Assembly: GCA_958510825.1 (NCBI GenBank) | Contig: OY294054.1 | Span: 7,480,191 to 7,544,190 of the forward strand | Direction: 5' to 3' | DNA from: Brachypterus glaber | Lineage: Eukaryota; Arthropoda; Insecta; Coleoptera; Kateretidae | DNA: 64,000 nt | Shown here: positions 10,840-21,634 of the stretch, one piece after another | Position numbering within the stretch: position 1 is the stretch's first letter | Layout: each line of letters opens with the position of its first letter | Program-made: the position numbers and the translations under genes | The notes under the pieces: generated by a model | What the model was told of the DNA's origin: nothing | Seen by the model: only the letters and a program-made list of their open reading frames with translations | The model's database searches: none

Positions 10840-12040
10840 ATTAAAATTGAAATTTTTCTCGAAAACGGTTAATCCTACAGTATTACAACAAGAGCACCTT
10901 TTTATGTATATTGACCTGAAAAATCATCTTCTGAAAATAAAATGACAAAAAAATTACACAGAAAAAAGTTAGGGGCAAAATAAGGCCACCCGTTTCGCAC
11001 GTCTCTGGTTAAAATAAGTACCCGAAAATAATATACGAAGATGGGCCTTATTAAGTTTAGTTTATATGCAAAACCCCGTTTCTGTAACTGAAAGGGTTCC
11101 TGAGTTAATAAATAAAAACCGAATTTTTTAGCCACTTTCAAAGGGGCGTATCTCCCTTAGGACGCATTTTAGACAAAATGTTTATATGAACTTTTTTTAT
11201 TGTTTTGGTGAGTAAAATATGGCTATGTGTAGCCAGCCCACCTTTTTTGTTACACCCTGTATACTGTAAAAAAAAATAAAACATTAAATTTAAAAATACA
11301 TTTTTTATGATTTTTTTTGCCTTAGGGTGACCACTATACCCTGGTCTCCCCTATATGGCTTATTAAGGCTGCTGAAATTGAATCTGATGATAATTTTTTT
11401 AACTTCACCCCCGCGGGGGTGAGCGGATAAATATTTTTAAATATTTTCAATATTTTCGTCAAAATTAGTATATAGGGGTTTTTGGGGTCGACGAATATGA
11501 ATCTAATATTTTTTTCAAATTTCACCCCCTGAGTGGGAGGGTAGTTTTTGTAAAAAATGTTATATTGGGGTTTTTGAGGTTTCTGAAAGTAAATCTGATA
11601 ATGAAAAAATTCTAACTGCACCCCCTGAGGGGCGGGGGTAGTTTTCTTGAAAATTGATATATTCGGGTTTTTGAGGTCGCTAAAGCAGAATCTTAAAATA
11701 TTTTTTTTCTAAATACACCCCCCTAAGCGGCGGGGGGTAGTTATCGTAAAATTGGTATATTGGTGTTTTCAAGGTTGCTAAAATTGAATCTGATAGTAAA
11801 AAAATCCATTTTACGCGCGGAGGTGAAAAATGGGAAAGCTCTTTTACTGGCAGTATATTTTTTATCTTCAACAACAAAATCAATAAAATGAAAATTTTAT
11901 TAGAAAGAACTTTTTAATAAAAAAACTTTTAAGTCACTAAAAAAAATATTTAAGTACCTACCCACTGCCGCCAACAAATTATTGATTTATGTAAAAAAAG
12001 TATTGTAGGCTACTTAAAAAGTGCATTTGCTTTTATTTTA
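10840..12040. other. FB loop: TA-foldback half and 120-bp satellite units
   Basis: The loop is a composite of other families in this window. From about 10,852 to 11,259 it matches the right half of the TA foldback element and ends ACACCCTG/TA. From about 11,360 to 11,830 it holds about four diverged 120-bp satellite units (CCCCGCGGGGGTGAG, then TATATAGGGGTTTTTGG). From 11,830 to 12,040 it is AT-rich. No gene is seen. Confidence 0.75.
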
Positions 12041-13400
12041 TACTACAACATTTTTTGGTCAATTTTAGTTCTGAGGGGGCTGACGGTAAACATTATTTAC
12101 CACCCCTCTTGTTAAGGGTGCGCAAGGTTTTATTTTGGTTGTGCAAAGTTGTGCAAGCTTTTTTTTTTAATATACTACAACATTTTTTTGTCAATTTTAG
12201 TTCTGGGGGGCTGACCGTAAACATTATTTACTCCCCACTGCTCTTGTTCAGGGTGCGCAAGCTTTTATTTTGGTTGTTCAAAGATGTGCAAGCTTTTTTT
12301 TAATATACTATAACATTGTTTGGTCAATTTAGGTTCTGGGGGGCTGACGGTAAACATTATTTACTCCCCACCGCTCTTGTTAAGGGTGCTCAAGCTTTTA
12401 TTTTGGCTTGCAAGCTTTTTTTAATATACTGCAATAGTTTTTAGACAAATTTAGTTCTGGGGGGGGGGGGATATGGTAAACATTATTTACCCCTCACTGC
12501 TCTTGTTAAGGGTGCGCAAGCTTTTATTTTGGTTGTGCAAGGTTGTGCAAGCTTTTTTTTAATATACTACAACAGTTTTCGGTCAATTTTCGTTCTGGGG
12601 GGGGGGCTGATGGTAAACATTATTTACCCGTTACCGCTCTTGTTAAGGGTGCGCAAGCTTTTATTTTGGTTGTGCAAGGTTGTGCAAGCTTTTTTTTAAC
12701 ATACTACAACATTTTTCGGTAAATTTTAGTTCTGGGGGGGGGCTGACGGTAAACATTATTTACCCCTCACCGCTCTTGTTAAGGGTGCGCAAGCTTTTAT
12801 TTTGGTTGTGCAAGGTTGTGCAAGCTTTTTTTAACATACTACAACATTTTTCGTTCAATTTTAGTTCTGGGGGGGGGGCTGACGGTAAACATTATTTACC
12901 CCTCACCGCTCTTGTTAAGGGTGCGCAAGCTTTTATTTTGGTTGTGCAAGGTTGTGCAAGCTTTTTTTTAACATACTACAACATTTTTCGTTCAATTTTA
13001 GTTCTGGGGGGGGCTGACGGTAAACATTATTTACACCTTACCGCTCTTGTTAAGGGTGCGCAAGCTTTTATTTTGGTTGTGCAAGGTTGTGCAAGCTTTT
13101 TTTAACATACTACAACATTTTTCGTTCAATTTTAGTTCTGGGGGGGGCTGACGGTAAACATTATTTACCCCTCACCGCTCTTGTTAAGGGTGCGCAAGCT
13201 TTTATTTTGGTTGTGCAAGGTTGTGCAAGCTTTTTTTTAACATACTACAACATTTTTCGTTCAATTTTAGTTCTGGGGGGGGCTGACGGTAAACATTATT
13301 TACCCCTCACCGCTCTTGTTAAGGGTGCGCAAGCTTTTATTTTGGTTGTGCAAGCTTGTGCAAGCTATTTACTATTAGATTGTAGTGAAAAATTTTAACT
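12041..13400. repeat. FB right arm, inverted 135-bp tandem units
   Basis: About ten units are the reverse complement of the left arm (TTGTGCAAGGTTGTGCAAGC, then a G run and TGACGGTAAACATTATTTAC). Units from 12,600 outward are nearly uniform; the inner ones (12,041-12,480) are more diverged and partly shortened. This mirrors the left arm. Confidence 0.95.
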
Positions 13401-13581
13401 TTTTTACTGGGGGGGGCTAAGGTCAAGTTAGCCCCCCCCCACGGTTTTTTTCATATAATTAACCAATGGTTAGTGCGCAAGCTTTTTTTCTGGTTGTGCA
13501 AGGTTGTGCAAGTTGTGTGCAAACTACCTATGTATTTTTCGACCCTAAGTTTTAACTGGGGGGGGCTAACTTGACCGACCC

Positions 13582-14235
13582 CGAGCTGCGTTACCTTGGT
13601 TATGTGGTGGACCAACATGGACTTAGAGTTGACCCTGAGAAGGTCAGTGCCATTATGCGAATTCCCACACCGAAAAATGTGGCGGATGTTAGAAGTTACA
13701 TAGGACTTGCTAGTTGGTATCGTCGGTTTGTTCCAAATTTTAGTACCTTGTTGGCACCTTTAACTGACCTTTTGAGGAAGCAACGTAAGTTTATTTGGGG
13801 AAAGGCACAGGAAGACTCGTTTAATGCAATCAAAGAAAAGCTAATTTCTGCCCCTATATTGTCGCATCTGGATTTGGGTTGGGTGCTGTGCTTTCACAAA
13901 TGCATCCAGAAGGCGAAAAGGTTGTAGCTTACTTGAGTCGATCGTTGAGTAGACAGGAGAGAAAGTACTCGACAACGGAACGTGAGTGTTTAGGTGTTTT
14001 ATGGGCAGTGGAAAAATTAAGACCATATATTGAAGCATCTCACTTTACCGTTGTGACGGACCACTTCTCCCTTGTCTGGCTTAACAATTTGAAGACTCCA
14101 AATGGTAGATTGGCGCGTTGGGCTCTACGCGTACAACAGTTTGATTTTGACATTGTCCATAGGAAAGGCAAAGAGCATTTGGTGCCAGACGCCTTAAGCA
14201 GATCTGTCCCTGTTCTTGACTTAATTGATATTTAG
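13582..14235 (+). pseudogene. pol: gypsy pol: RT connection and RNase H
   Basis: Coding resumes after the target duplication with ELRYLGYVVDQHGLRVDPEK and the SYIGLASWYRRFVPNFS region that follows RT in gypsy pol. RNase H follows at about 13,870-14,200 (GAVLSQM, STTERECLGVLWAVEKLRPY, VVTDHFSLVWL, DALSR). A frameshift with a short deletion at about 13,870 removes the segment that normally holds the first catalytic Asp (TDAS-type motif). This would inactivate the nuclease. The frame ends TAG just after the DALSR motif. Confidence 0.9.
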
Positions 14236-14299
14236 ATTCCAGATGTGGATCGGGATAAATGTTACCTGAAGATGAAGCAAAAGGACGTATTCTCCACAA

Positions 14300-15621
14300 A
14301 AATTTCCGTTTTTTAGGGTAAATGGTGGTTTGTTGTATAGGCATTTTGTTAATAGTTATCCTAAATTGATGGGGGATTCCGAAAATTGGAAACTGGTGGT
14401 ACCGAAACATGATCGTTCTAGAGTTATTTATAGCTGTCATGATGAGCCAACTTGTGGTCACTGTGGAATAACTAAGACATACTATAAACTTTCGGAAAGA
14501 TATATTGGCCTAAGATGAAAGCTGATGTGGTAAGGTATGTTGGTCATTGTAAGGTGTGCCTTGCTTCGAAGCCTGAACAAAAGAAGCCACAAGGTCAAAT
14601 GACTCCGCACACTAAAATTACTACTCCTTGGGAGTTAATCTCTTGCGATTTGGTAGGTCCTCTACCGCTCAAAAGAAGGCTACATTTATATTTTGGTGGT
14701 CGTTGATTGCTTCAGTAAATTTCCATTATTGTTTCCCCTTCGTTCTGCTGTGGCATGATCTATAGTGAAGATAATAGAAGAGCAAGTTTTATTAATTTAT
14801 GGAGCTCCTAGAATATTATTACTGATAATGGTGTACAATTTAGAAGTAAAGTTTTTCAAGATCTAATGAAGAGTTATGGAGTTAAAATCTTATATACTGC
14901 GTTATACCATCCTCAGAGCAACCCGACTGAAAGGGTAAATAAAACATTAGGAAATATGTTGAGGTGTTATGTAGCTGATAACCATCGGACATGGTGTCAA
15001 GCTCTTCCAAAGATTGGGTGCGCACTTAGGACATTGAGCAACCCGACTGAAAGGGTAAATAAAACATTAGGAAATATGTTGAGGTGTTATGTAGCTGATA
15101 ACCATCGGACATGGTGTCAAGCTCTTCCAAAGATTGGGTGCGCACTTAGGACATTGGTTTCGGAAGCAACAAGTTAAACTCCGTACTTCATTAATTTTGG
15201 TAGACAAATTTGCTTAAGAGGTAATGACTATGGGAAAACTGATAATGAGCCGACCTCTGTAGAAGTTGATAGGAGTTCGTTTGATGGAAAGATTAGACAT
15301 AAAGGTTTGTTGGAGGTTTATAGAAATGTTCGTAAACGACTTGATCGTGCAACTGATAAGAATAAGGCACGCTATGATTTAAGACGTAGACCAGAAAAAT
15401 ATTCTTTAGGTCAAGAAGTTTGGAGGAAGAATTACTTTTTGTCTAATGCTGCGAATTACGTAAGTGCAAAGCTTTCGCCTAAATTTATAGGTCCTTTTAT
15501 TATTCACAGGATTGGGTCTCCTTATACCTATATCCTAAAGGATAAAGAAGGCAAGCTCAAAGGCACGTGGAATGCGAAGGACTTACGCTCAGTTCCTACC
15601 GATGTTAGCCCAGACATTTAG
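14300..15621 (+). pseudogene. pol: gypsy pol: integrase
   Basis: The zinc-binding region (HDEPTCGHCG...HCKVCLASK, HHCC type) lies at about 14,440-14,570. The catalytic core gives the first Asp in SCDLVGPLP, then frame breaks and a stop near 14,756, then TDNGVQFRS and the Glu motif HPQSNPTERVN at about 14,908-14,940. A 120-bp segment with that Glu is duplicated in tandem. The C-terminal part (15,307-15,621) has PKFIGPFIIHRIGSPYTY, a GPY/F-like module, and ends GTWNAKDLRSV. Integrase inserts the cDNA; this copy is broken. Confidence 0.9.
14916..15155 (+). repeat. Exact 120-bp in-frame tandem duplication in integrase
   Basis: 14,916-15,035 and 15,036-15,155 are identical over 120 bp. The duplication adds 40 codons without changing phase and repeats the catalytic Glu motif NPTERVN. 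Identity implies that it is recent. Confidence 0.95.
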
Positions 15622-18600
15622 GCAATTCTTCTTGAGAGCAAACAGTAGTAGTAGTTTAGGGTTGTGTTTTCCATTGTTTCTTGTTTTTTTTTCTACTGTA
15701 GTTGTGGTGTGACGCAATCCATTTTAGTTAAAAAACTGTTTATTTTCTATATGGATTGCTAAACATTATTTGTTTCCGAAAATGTAAGAATTAGTTGAAA
15801 GCGCCGAATTACAATTTTTATAACACCCTGTAGTAGCGGCATAGTTAAGTACTTCATAAATCACGTATGGCGGAATGATTATTGTGACACTACTGAGGAG
15901 AGCGCTTTTTAATTTACTGCGCTGACTAACCTAGATGCGGTGATCTCTTTGTGATTCATGCTTTTCAACATTAAATCAATGCCAAAGAAATGTCCAGTTT
16001 GGTTATTAATGTTGACGTGAATTATAACGAATTACTCTCGATTTGTTTGTCGGTGTAGTTAAACTAAAAGGTTTTGGCAATTAAATTTATATTTATGCGA
16101 ATATAGGGTATAAAAGCTCAAATTTTTAGTTGAAAAGGAACAGATATTTCGCGAGTACGGTCACGATAGTTTGCTCCGCTAACATTAAAATATTTTAAAT
16201 AATAAATTCAGTGAGTGAACCAATGTTTAAAAAATGTAAGTGTAATTATGGACATTTAATAACTTGCATTTTTTATCGGGATAGAAATTTAATGGAACTT
16301 TAATATTCGAATTTAGACTTTTTATCGGGGTGATTTTAATTTAATGAACTTTTATTAAACTTTTAATAAATCTTAAATAAACTTTGAAATAATCATGGAC
16401 TAAAATTAAATGGGAAATATTGGAACTTTTATTGTGTCGCGAAGGAATTTTTTATACATTTGAAATAGTTGAAATTTCTATATTGGAGTCATGACGCTGG
16501 AAATCTATTGGTTATAGTTAGGCTAAAATTATGTTAATTAGATTAGGAATTAGAAAGGAAAGCTGCAGGATCAAAGGATCTAAGGATGAAAATTATAGAA
16601 TTTAATTATATTTTAATAAAACTTATTTAGCTTACGAAATCTTACTTTTACTTTGACTCTCGTTACCGAACAAAAGCTCCCTAAAAATTGGTTAATATGA
16701 TTTTTATTTATTACCCGATGGTATATAGATCTAAACAGATTGTAGTCACCAGTCATTAGTGTCAAGTGGTTAAGGCTATAAAACACTTGTCGAAGTGCTA
16801 CCATTCAGGCGGCACCAGCTGGTAAATTAAGATTTGGCAGAGAAATAATATATTAAACAAAGGAATTATATTATAAGAAAAGTCATATTACGACATAGTT
16901 TTTGTTTTGAGAAAATTTTCTGGAGGTTGGTGGAGTTTGTAAAGTGCAAAAATGCAAAATTGGCTTATTTAGTCTTTACAATAGGTTTTAGCTAGTATTT
17001 TGCCCCTCGATCTCTGGTTTATTGGTTATAAGGGGATATTTTTACTAATTTTTGGCTTACCTTGGTCTTATTTTATTCAGGCATTATTTTTATTTAGTTT
17101 TCTTTTATTCATGTATGATTTTTCATATGTTTTTCTTTTAATTAGTTATATTTTTCATACATAAAAAAGGATATGTACATTAACCTGACTTTTAGTTGTC
17201 AAACTGAATGCAACGCTGTGCGTCTGTCCGAAATGTACTCTGCTAGTCAAAACAGCAATGTTATTTTAAATATTAGAGAGATATTTTATTGATGAATAAA
17301 TTAATGAACGGCAGGAAGTGAAAAATCAATAATTTGTTGAATTTCGGTAATGTTTATTTCTTTATTTTTCTAATAATATTCGAATGGTTTTGGTTATTTC
17401 CAGTAACGGCTACAAGTGTTGCCAACTGTATGAACTCTTGTGATTGGTCGGTTTAAATCCATGTGATTTATCGAATAAATTTCTGATTGGCTAATTTAAA
17501 AAGTTTTCTTAAGCAAAAAACTAATCCTTTTCCTGTAGGAGGTAGAAGACTTCCTCCCTCACCACTTGCTAATTTTGGGTCTACTGAGTGACTTCACTGT
17601 AAAGTTTTACTGAAAGTTTCTAATGGAATATCGCTTTTTGTTGGCGGAAATCAGTAATAAACTTTAATTTTAAAAGTCCTTTTGCTATTGATGTTTAGTT
17701 ATATAGAGCAATTGGATTATCCAAGTAATTGGGATTAAAACAGTGGTAAGCATACTTTCGACCATCCTCCATGTTGTTTTTTCTTAACAATCCTTTTTCT
17801 TAATTTAAGGTTCATCTTAGGGGCCTTGTAGTTGTTGCATAATAACCCTCCGAGCCTTTTTAACCTGCTTTGTGAGGTAAGTTTACCAAAATCATTGTTT
17901 TTCCAATCCGAGCTATATTTTTTTATAAGTAAGGTTAATATGCTCTTTCGTGTTTCGTAATTTGGACTTTTTTATATTTTTAGGGTTCTAGTAACTGGTT
18001 CTATCAACTGGTTTGAGTATCTGGTTCTAGTATCTGTCTTTAGTGCCTAGTCCTAGTGCATTATGTACTATATTCTAGAATATTGTTTGAGTAAACATTA
18101 TTAATGTTAATGGTTTCGAGTTGGTAGTTTCGTGGTAAACTGGATGGCTACTTACTGATAGTACACAACTGTAATCTCTGTTCCTGCGAGTTATTTATCC
18201 CTGGGACTCCAGCACTGAAGTATCTGTCTGGTTTGGCTAAAAGAAAATAGAAAACTCATTAAGGTATTTAGAAAATTTGTATGCTATTTTGGATATAAGG
18301 GCTTACCTGCTTTTTGTGTACCAAGATAAAAGTCCTACAATAATTCTGTATAGTATTTGCAAAACAGTAAATAGAAATGCTATTGCTTTGAACTTTTAGT
18401 AAACAGCTGACTTTGACAGCTTATGCTGCGAATCGATAATTTGGTGCGTTCAACTGTCTAGAATGTCATAACATTGCCATTATTTAATGTATTTTAATTA
18501 TTTTACCCGATAATTGTTTGCGCATGCATGCTTAAGCAAAAACGGCTTTAACTTTAAGGTTTAGGTATATTTAGCTTTAGAATTGCTTTATTTACGTAAT

Positions 18601-18948
18601 AGATGCGTTCAATCACGGTAGATTTACTTATGCTTTTGTAAAATTTACAAAAGTGCCTTAAACACTGTTTACTTTATAAATTTCTTTCAGCTAGTAAACC
18701 AACCATTTTATTTGTAGGAATTATCACTTATAATAAATAGTTTGTATCTTATGTTTTCTTGTTATTTGAAGGTAATCTATTCTCGGTAATTGTTACCTTT
18801 TTCCCATTATTGACCCTAGATCGAGTGGCGCCTAAACCCAACATCTAACCCACACCTTGTCGACTTGAGCTAAGGGACACTAAAGGGTCAATAAGTCGTT
18901 TTTTTTTTGGTTTTTAGATAAAGTGCTTGTAGGAAAAACAGCGTCACA
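15622..18948 (+). repeat. gypsy 3' region and probable long 3' LTR
   Basis: About 3.3 kb of AT-rich non-coding sequence separates the integrase stop from the LTR end that matches 5,960-6,107. A good TATA box at 16,109 fits a U3 promoter, so the LTR probably starts a short distance after 15,621 and is about 3.2 kb long. I cannot fix the start because the 5' copy keeps only its last 148 bp. No env-like frame is visible. Confidence 0.55.
16109..16116 (+). promoter_or_regulatory. TATA box, candidate LTR promoter
   Basis: TATAAAAG in GGGTATAAAAGCTC. It stands out from the AT-rich background and lies about 490 bp after pol, a reasonable U3 position. Confidence 0.5.
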
Positions 18949-19352
18949 AATACCATTGCAAATGTTGACGAAACAAACAATTTGTTTCACTTTGAACAAA
19001 AAGAATTTAAGATACCTGTAGGAAGCTATGAAGTTGATGATCTAGCTGCTTACCTGCACGAGCACGTTTCAAAGGAAATTTACCATAATTCACCCAATCA
19101 TATATCTCAATCCTTTAAGTTTTATTCAAAGACATCGTCAAAGACAACTCCAAAAACACCACCACCTTCAGATTATCAATATTTATCAATGAAAGTAAAT
19201 CGTAATAGGATGAGATGTGAGATAAAACCAACTGGAACTATTTACTTTAATATGAATAACTACCTTTGTTGGGATTCGCGAAAAAATAATTGAAAAAAGA
19301 TACAAAACACGAGTCTGAAAATCCAATCAACATAACCAAAGTTAGTTCTACG

Positions 19353-20165
19353 GAACTTTGCTAATTTAACTTTTAACCTTGGAAAAGAATGTTTTACTTG
19401 TAAGACTTCTACTAATTTCTTAGGTGTTTTACTGGACAAAAATCTTTCATGGTGTAGCCATATTGAATCATTATGCAAAAAATTGTATAAACAAGTTTAT
19501 GTTCTTAATAATCTTAAAAATAACCTTACTAAGGAAGGTTTATTGACTGTTTACTATGCTAACGTTCAATCTTTGCTGTCATATAATATTGTTGTGTGGG
19601 GACAGTCAGTAAACATTGAAGACGTATTAATTTTACAAAAAAGATTAGTAAGGATAATATTCAATTTAGGCCCTAGAGACTCGTGTCATGAGGTTTTTAA
19701 ACAAAATCGTATTTTAACTGTGGTGTCCATATATTTGTATAAGTTATTAGTTTTTGTAAAAAAAAACCTTAATAAGTTTGTAACACATCAAAACATTCAC
19801 GATTATTCCACAAGAAACAGAGAACTTCTGGTTTTAAATAAATGTAATTTGACAATTTACAAGAAATCTCCTTATTATTCTGGCCGTTATTATTTTAACC
19901 TACTACCAACCTCTTTAAAAGGCACCACCTTAAATATATTTAAAAAAAAGCTGAAAATATTACTTTTAGAGAGAACACTTTACTCCTTGGAGGAATTTCA
20001 GAGTTCGCAGCTACTTTGTTTTAGTATTTTAATTTATATATTTGTTTATATTTTGTATTTGATTTTAAAAAAGGGACATAACCTTTATAATTAATTTAAT
20101 TGTGTATACATTCATGTTGTTATTTTGACATATCCAATCTATTTTATTTTAGCGAAATGGACTAA
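19353..20165 (+). mobile_element. 5'-truncated LINE (RT C-terminal end)
   Basis: Only the 3' end of a non-LTR retrotransposon is present. A frame from about 19,355 to 20,094 has the post-RT signature of LINE ORF2: FLGVLLDKNLSW, SLLSYNIVVWGQS, LQKRLVRIIF. It ends at a stop followed by a short AT-rich 3' UTR and CTAATAAAG at about 20,161. 5' truncation is normal for target-primed insertion. It splits the penton-like gene in the same orientation. No clear target duplication was found. Confidence 0.85.
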
Positions 20166-21052
20166 TAAAGATTATTATTATTATTATTGTTATTGTTATT
20201 GTTATTGTTATTGTTATTGTTATTGTTATTGTTATTGTTATTGTTATTGTTATTGTTATTGTTATTGTTATTGTTATTGTTATTGTTATTGTTATTGTTA
20301 TTGTTATTGTTATTGTTATTGTTATTGTTATTGTTATTGTTATTGTTATTGTTATTGTTATTGTTATTGTTATTGTTATTGTTATTGTTATTGTTATTGT
20401 TATTGTTATTGTTATTGTTATTGTTATTGTTATTGTTATTGTTATTGTTATTGTTATTGTTATTGTTATTGTTATTGTTATTGTTATTGTTATTGTTATT
20501 GTTATTGTTATTGTTATTGTTATTGTTATTGTTATTGTTATTGTTATTGTTATTGTTATTGTTATTGTTATTGTTATTGTTATTGTTATTGTTATTGTTA
20601 TTGTTATTGTTATTGTTATTGTTATTGTTATTGTTATTGTTATTGTTATTGTTATTGTTATTGTTATTGTTATTGTTATTGTTATTGTTATTGTTATTGT
20701 TATTGTTATTGTTATTGTTATTGTTATTGTTATTGTTATTGTTATTGTTATTGTTATTGTTATCTTTATCTTTATCTTTATCTTTATCTTTATCTTTATC
20801 ATTATCATTATCATTATCATTATCATTATCATTATCATTATCATTATCATTATCATTATCATTATCATTATCATTATCATTATCATTATCATTATCATTA
20901 TCATTATCATTATCATTATCCTTATCATTATCATTATCATTATCATTATCATTATCATTATCCTTATCATTATCATTATCATTATCATTATCATTCTCAT
21001 TGTCATTGTCATTGTCATTATCATTATCATTATCATTATCATTATCATTATC

Positions 21053-21088
<36 letters not shown>
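20166..21088 (+). repeat. 0.9-kb hexanucleotide array, LINE tail
   Basis: About 98 units of (TTATTG), then six of (TTATCT), then a long block of (TTATCA) with sporadic CTTATC, CATTCTCA and CATTGTCA variants, ending in TTATTATTAT. Each block is nearly pure. It follows the LINE 3' end directly, so it probably grew from the LINE's own A/T-rich tail. Long frames on both strands (Tyr-Cys, Ile-Thr, poly-Leu) are artefacts. Confidence 0.95.
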
Positions 21089-21093
<5 letters not shown>

Positions 21094-21331
21094 ATGTGTG
21101 GAATGTAACTTGACTGTTAATTCATACAACTACGACAAACTCTCGCATATCCTGCACATGTTCTATCCAACAGTTGCACCGGGCTATAAAATTGTGGAAT
21201 CTCCCTCCAACGTCATATATCAGCACTCGATATTTGGATGAAATTATACTTAAAATAACGGACCAAGATGGTGATTTGGTTAATTTTAATGGGGAGGTGA
21301 TCACGGTACGAGTGCATTTGAAAAAGGTGAA

Positions 21332-21634
21332 ATGATTTGTTACAACAATACTAAAGTTCATCCCTTAAGTTCATCATCATCATCATCATCAGTGTTTAGA
21401 ATAAATAGAAAAAAAGGAAAAGGATCAGTCAGTGTACAAAGGAAGCTCAAATCGTTGACATCAGAGAATAGAGAATTTTTACAATCGTTGGGATTTAAAT
21501 TGCTCGTTAAAATTCCTCGAAAAAAGTCAAAATTTTGGTGTTGGTGTCGATTTAGACTTCGTCTATTTGTGTTTAGTGTTCGAAAAAGAATATTGTGTAC
21601 TTGTGTGTTTGGATGCGTGTGGATATATGAAAAA
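21332..21634 (+). CDS. Small basic frame ahead of capsid gene
   Basis: An ATG at 21,332 overlaps the stop of the penton-like gene (ATGA arrangement), as in compact viral genomes. The frame reads a Ser run (CAT/TCA microsatellite at 21,367-21,390), then KGKGSVSVQRKLKSLTSENR and FLQSLGFKL, then a Cys/Arg-rich stretch. It is open and in phase with the capsid gene starting at 21,635. The conserved-looking LTSENREFLQSLGFKL part may be a small separate virion protein fused to the capsid frame by decay. Function unknown. Confidence 0.45.

Larger units (their letters stand above)
9054..13581. mobile_element. FB-like foldback element inserted in gypsy pol
   Basis: A 4,528-bp element starts GGGTCGGTCAAGTTAGCCC and ends with its reverse complement. 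It is flanked by the 9-bp direct repeat CGAGCTGCG (9,045-9,053 and 13,582-13,590; the 10-bp form CCGAGCTGCG is also present). Both arms are long arrays of 135-bp tandem units in opposite orientation, and the loop is unrelated sequence. Long inverted repeats made of tandem units with a 9-bp target duplication are the hallmarks of Drosophila Foldback (FB) elements, related to MULEs. There is no transposase, so it is non-autonomous. Removing it leaves pol in phase. Confidence 0.85.
5960..18948 (+). mobile_element. Ty3/gypsy-type LTR retrotransposon, interrupted
   Basis: Order of parts: 5' LTR end, tRNA-Lys-type primer site, leader, gag with zinc knuckles, protease, reverse transcriptase, RNase H, integrase, long 3' region, 3' LTR end. 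The PR-RT-RH-IN order is that of Ty3/gypsy rather than copia. A 4.5-kb foldback element at 9,054-13,581 splits pol. Many frameshifts and short deletions show it cannot be autonomous. Among insect gypsy lineages, Osvaldo/Ulysses-type elements are known for tRNA-Lys priming and long LTRs, so that is a tentative placement. Its 3' end abuts a virus-like capsid gene at 18,949. Confidence 0.9.
18952..21335 (+). pseudogene. Penton-like (minor capsid) gene, split by a LINE
   Basis: The first part, 18,952-19,352, begins inside the gene directly after the gypsy LTR and reads FHFEQKEFKIPVGSYEV, then a Ser/Thr/Pro stretch and RNRMRCEIK. A frame break lies near 19,260 and an in-frame stop near 19,295. The LINE and its repeat tail occupy 19,353-21,088. 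The gene resumes at about 21,090 with CVECNLTVNSYNYDKLSHIL and PTVAPGYKIVE, shifts frame at about 21,218, and ends TGA at 21,333-21,335 after LKITDQDGDLVNFNG. From memory this layout matches the small capsid partner of DJR capsid proteins in arthropod Polinton-like elements; the role is inferred. Confidence 0.65.

Noticed and set aside
9234..13398. Repeated frames with GADGKHYLPLTALVKGAQAF-type units
   Set aside because: They are the 135-bp foldback repeat read in several phases. Units of 133-136 bp break the phase, and the repeat is explained by the element.
20125..21129. Frames of about 310-327 codons on both strands (Tyr-Cys, Ile-Thr, poly-Leu)
   Set aside because: They come from a hexanucleotide repeat that lacks stops in several frames; no complex sequence is encoded.
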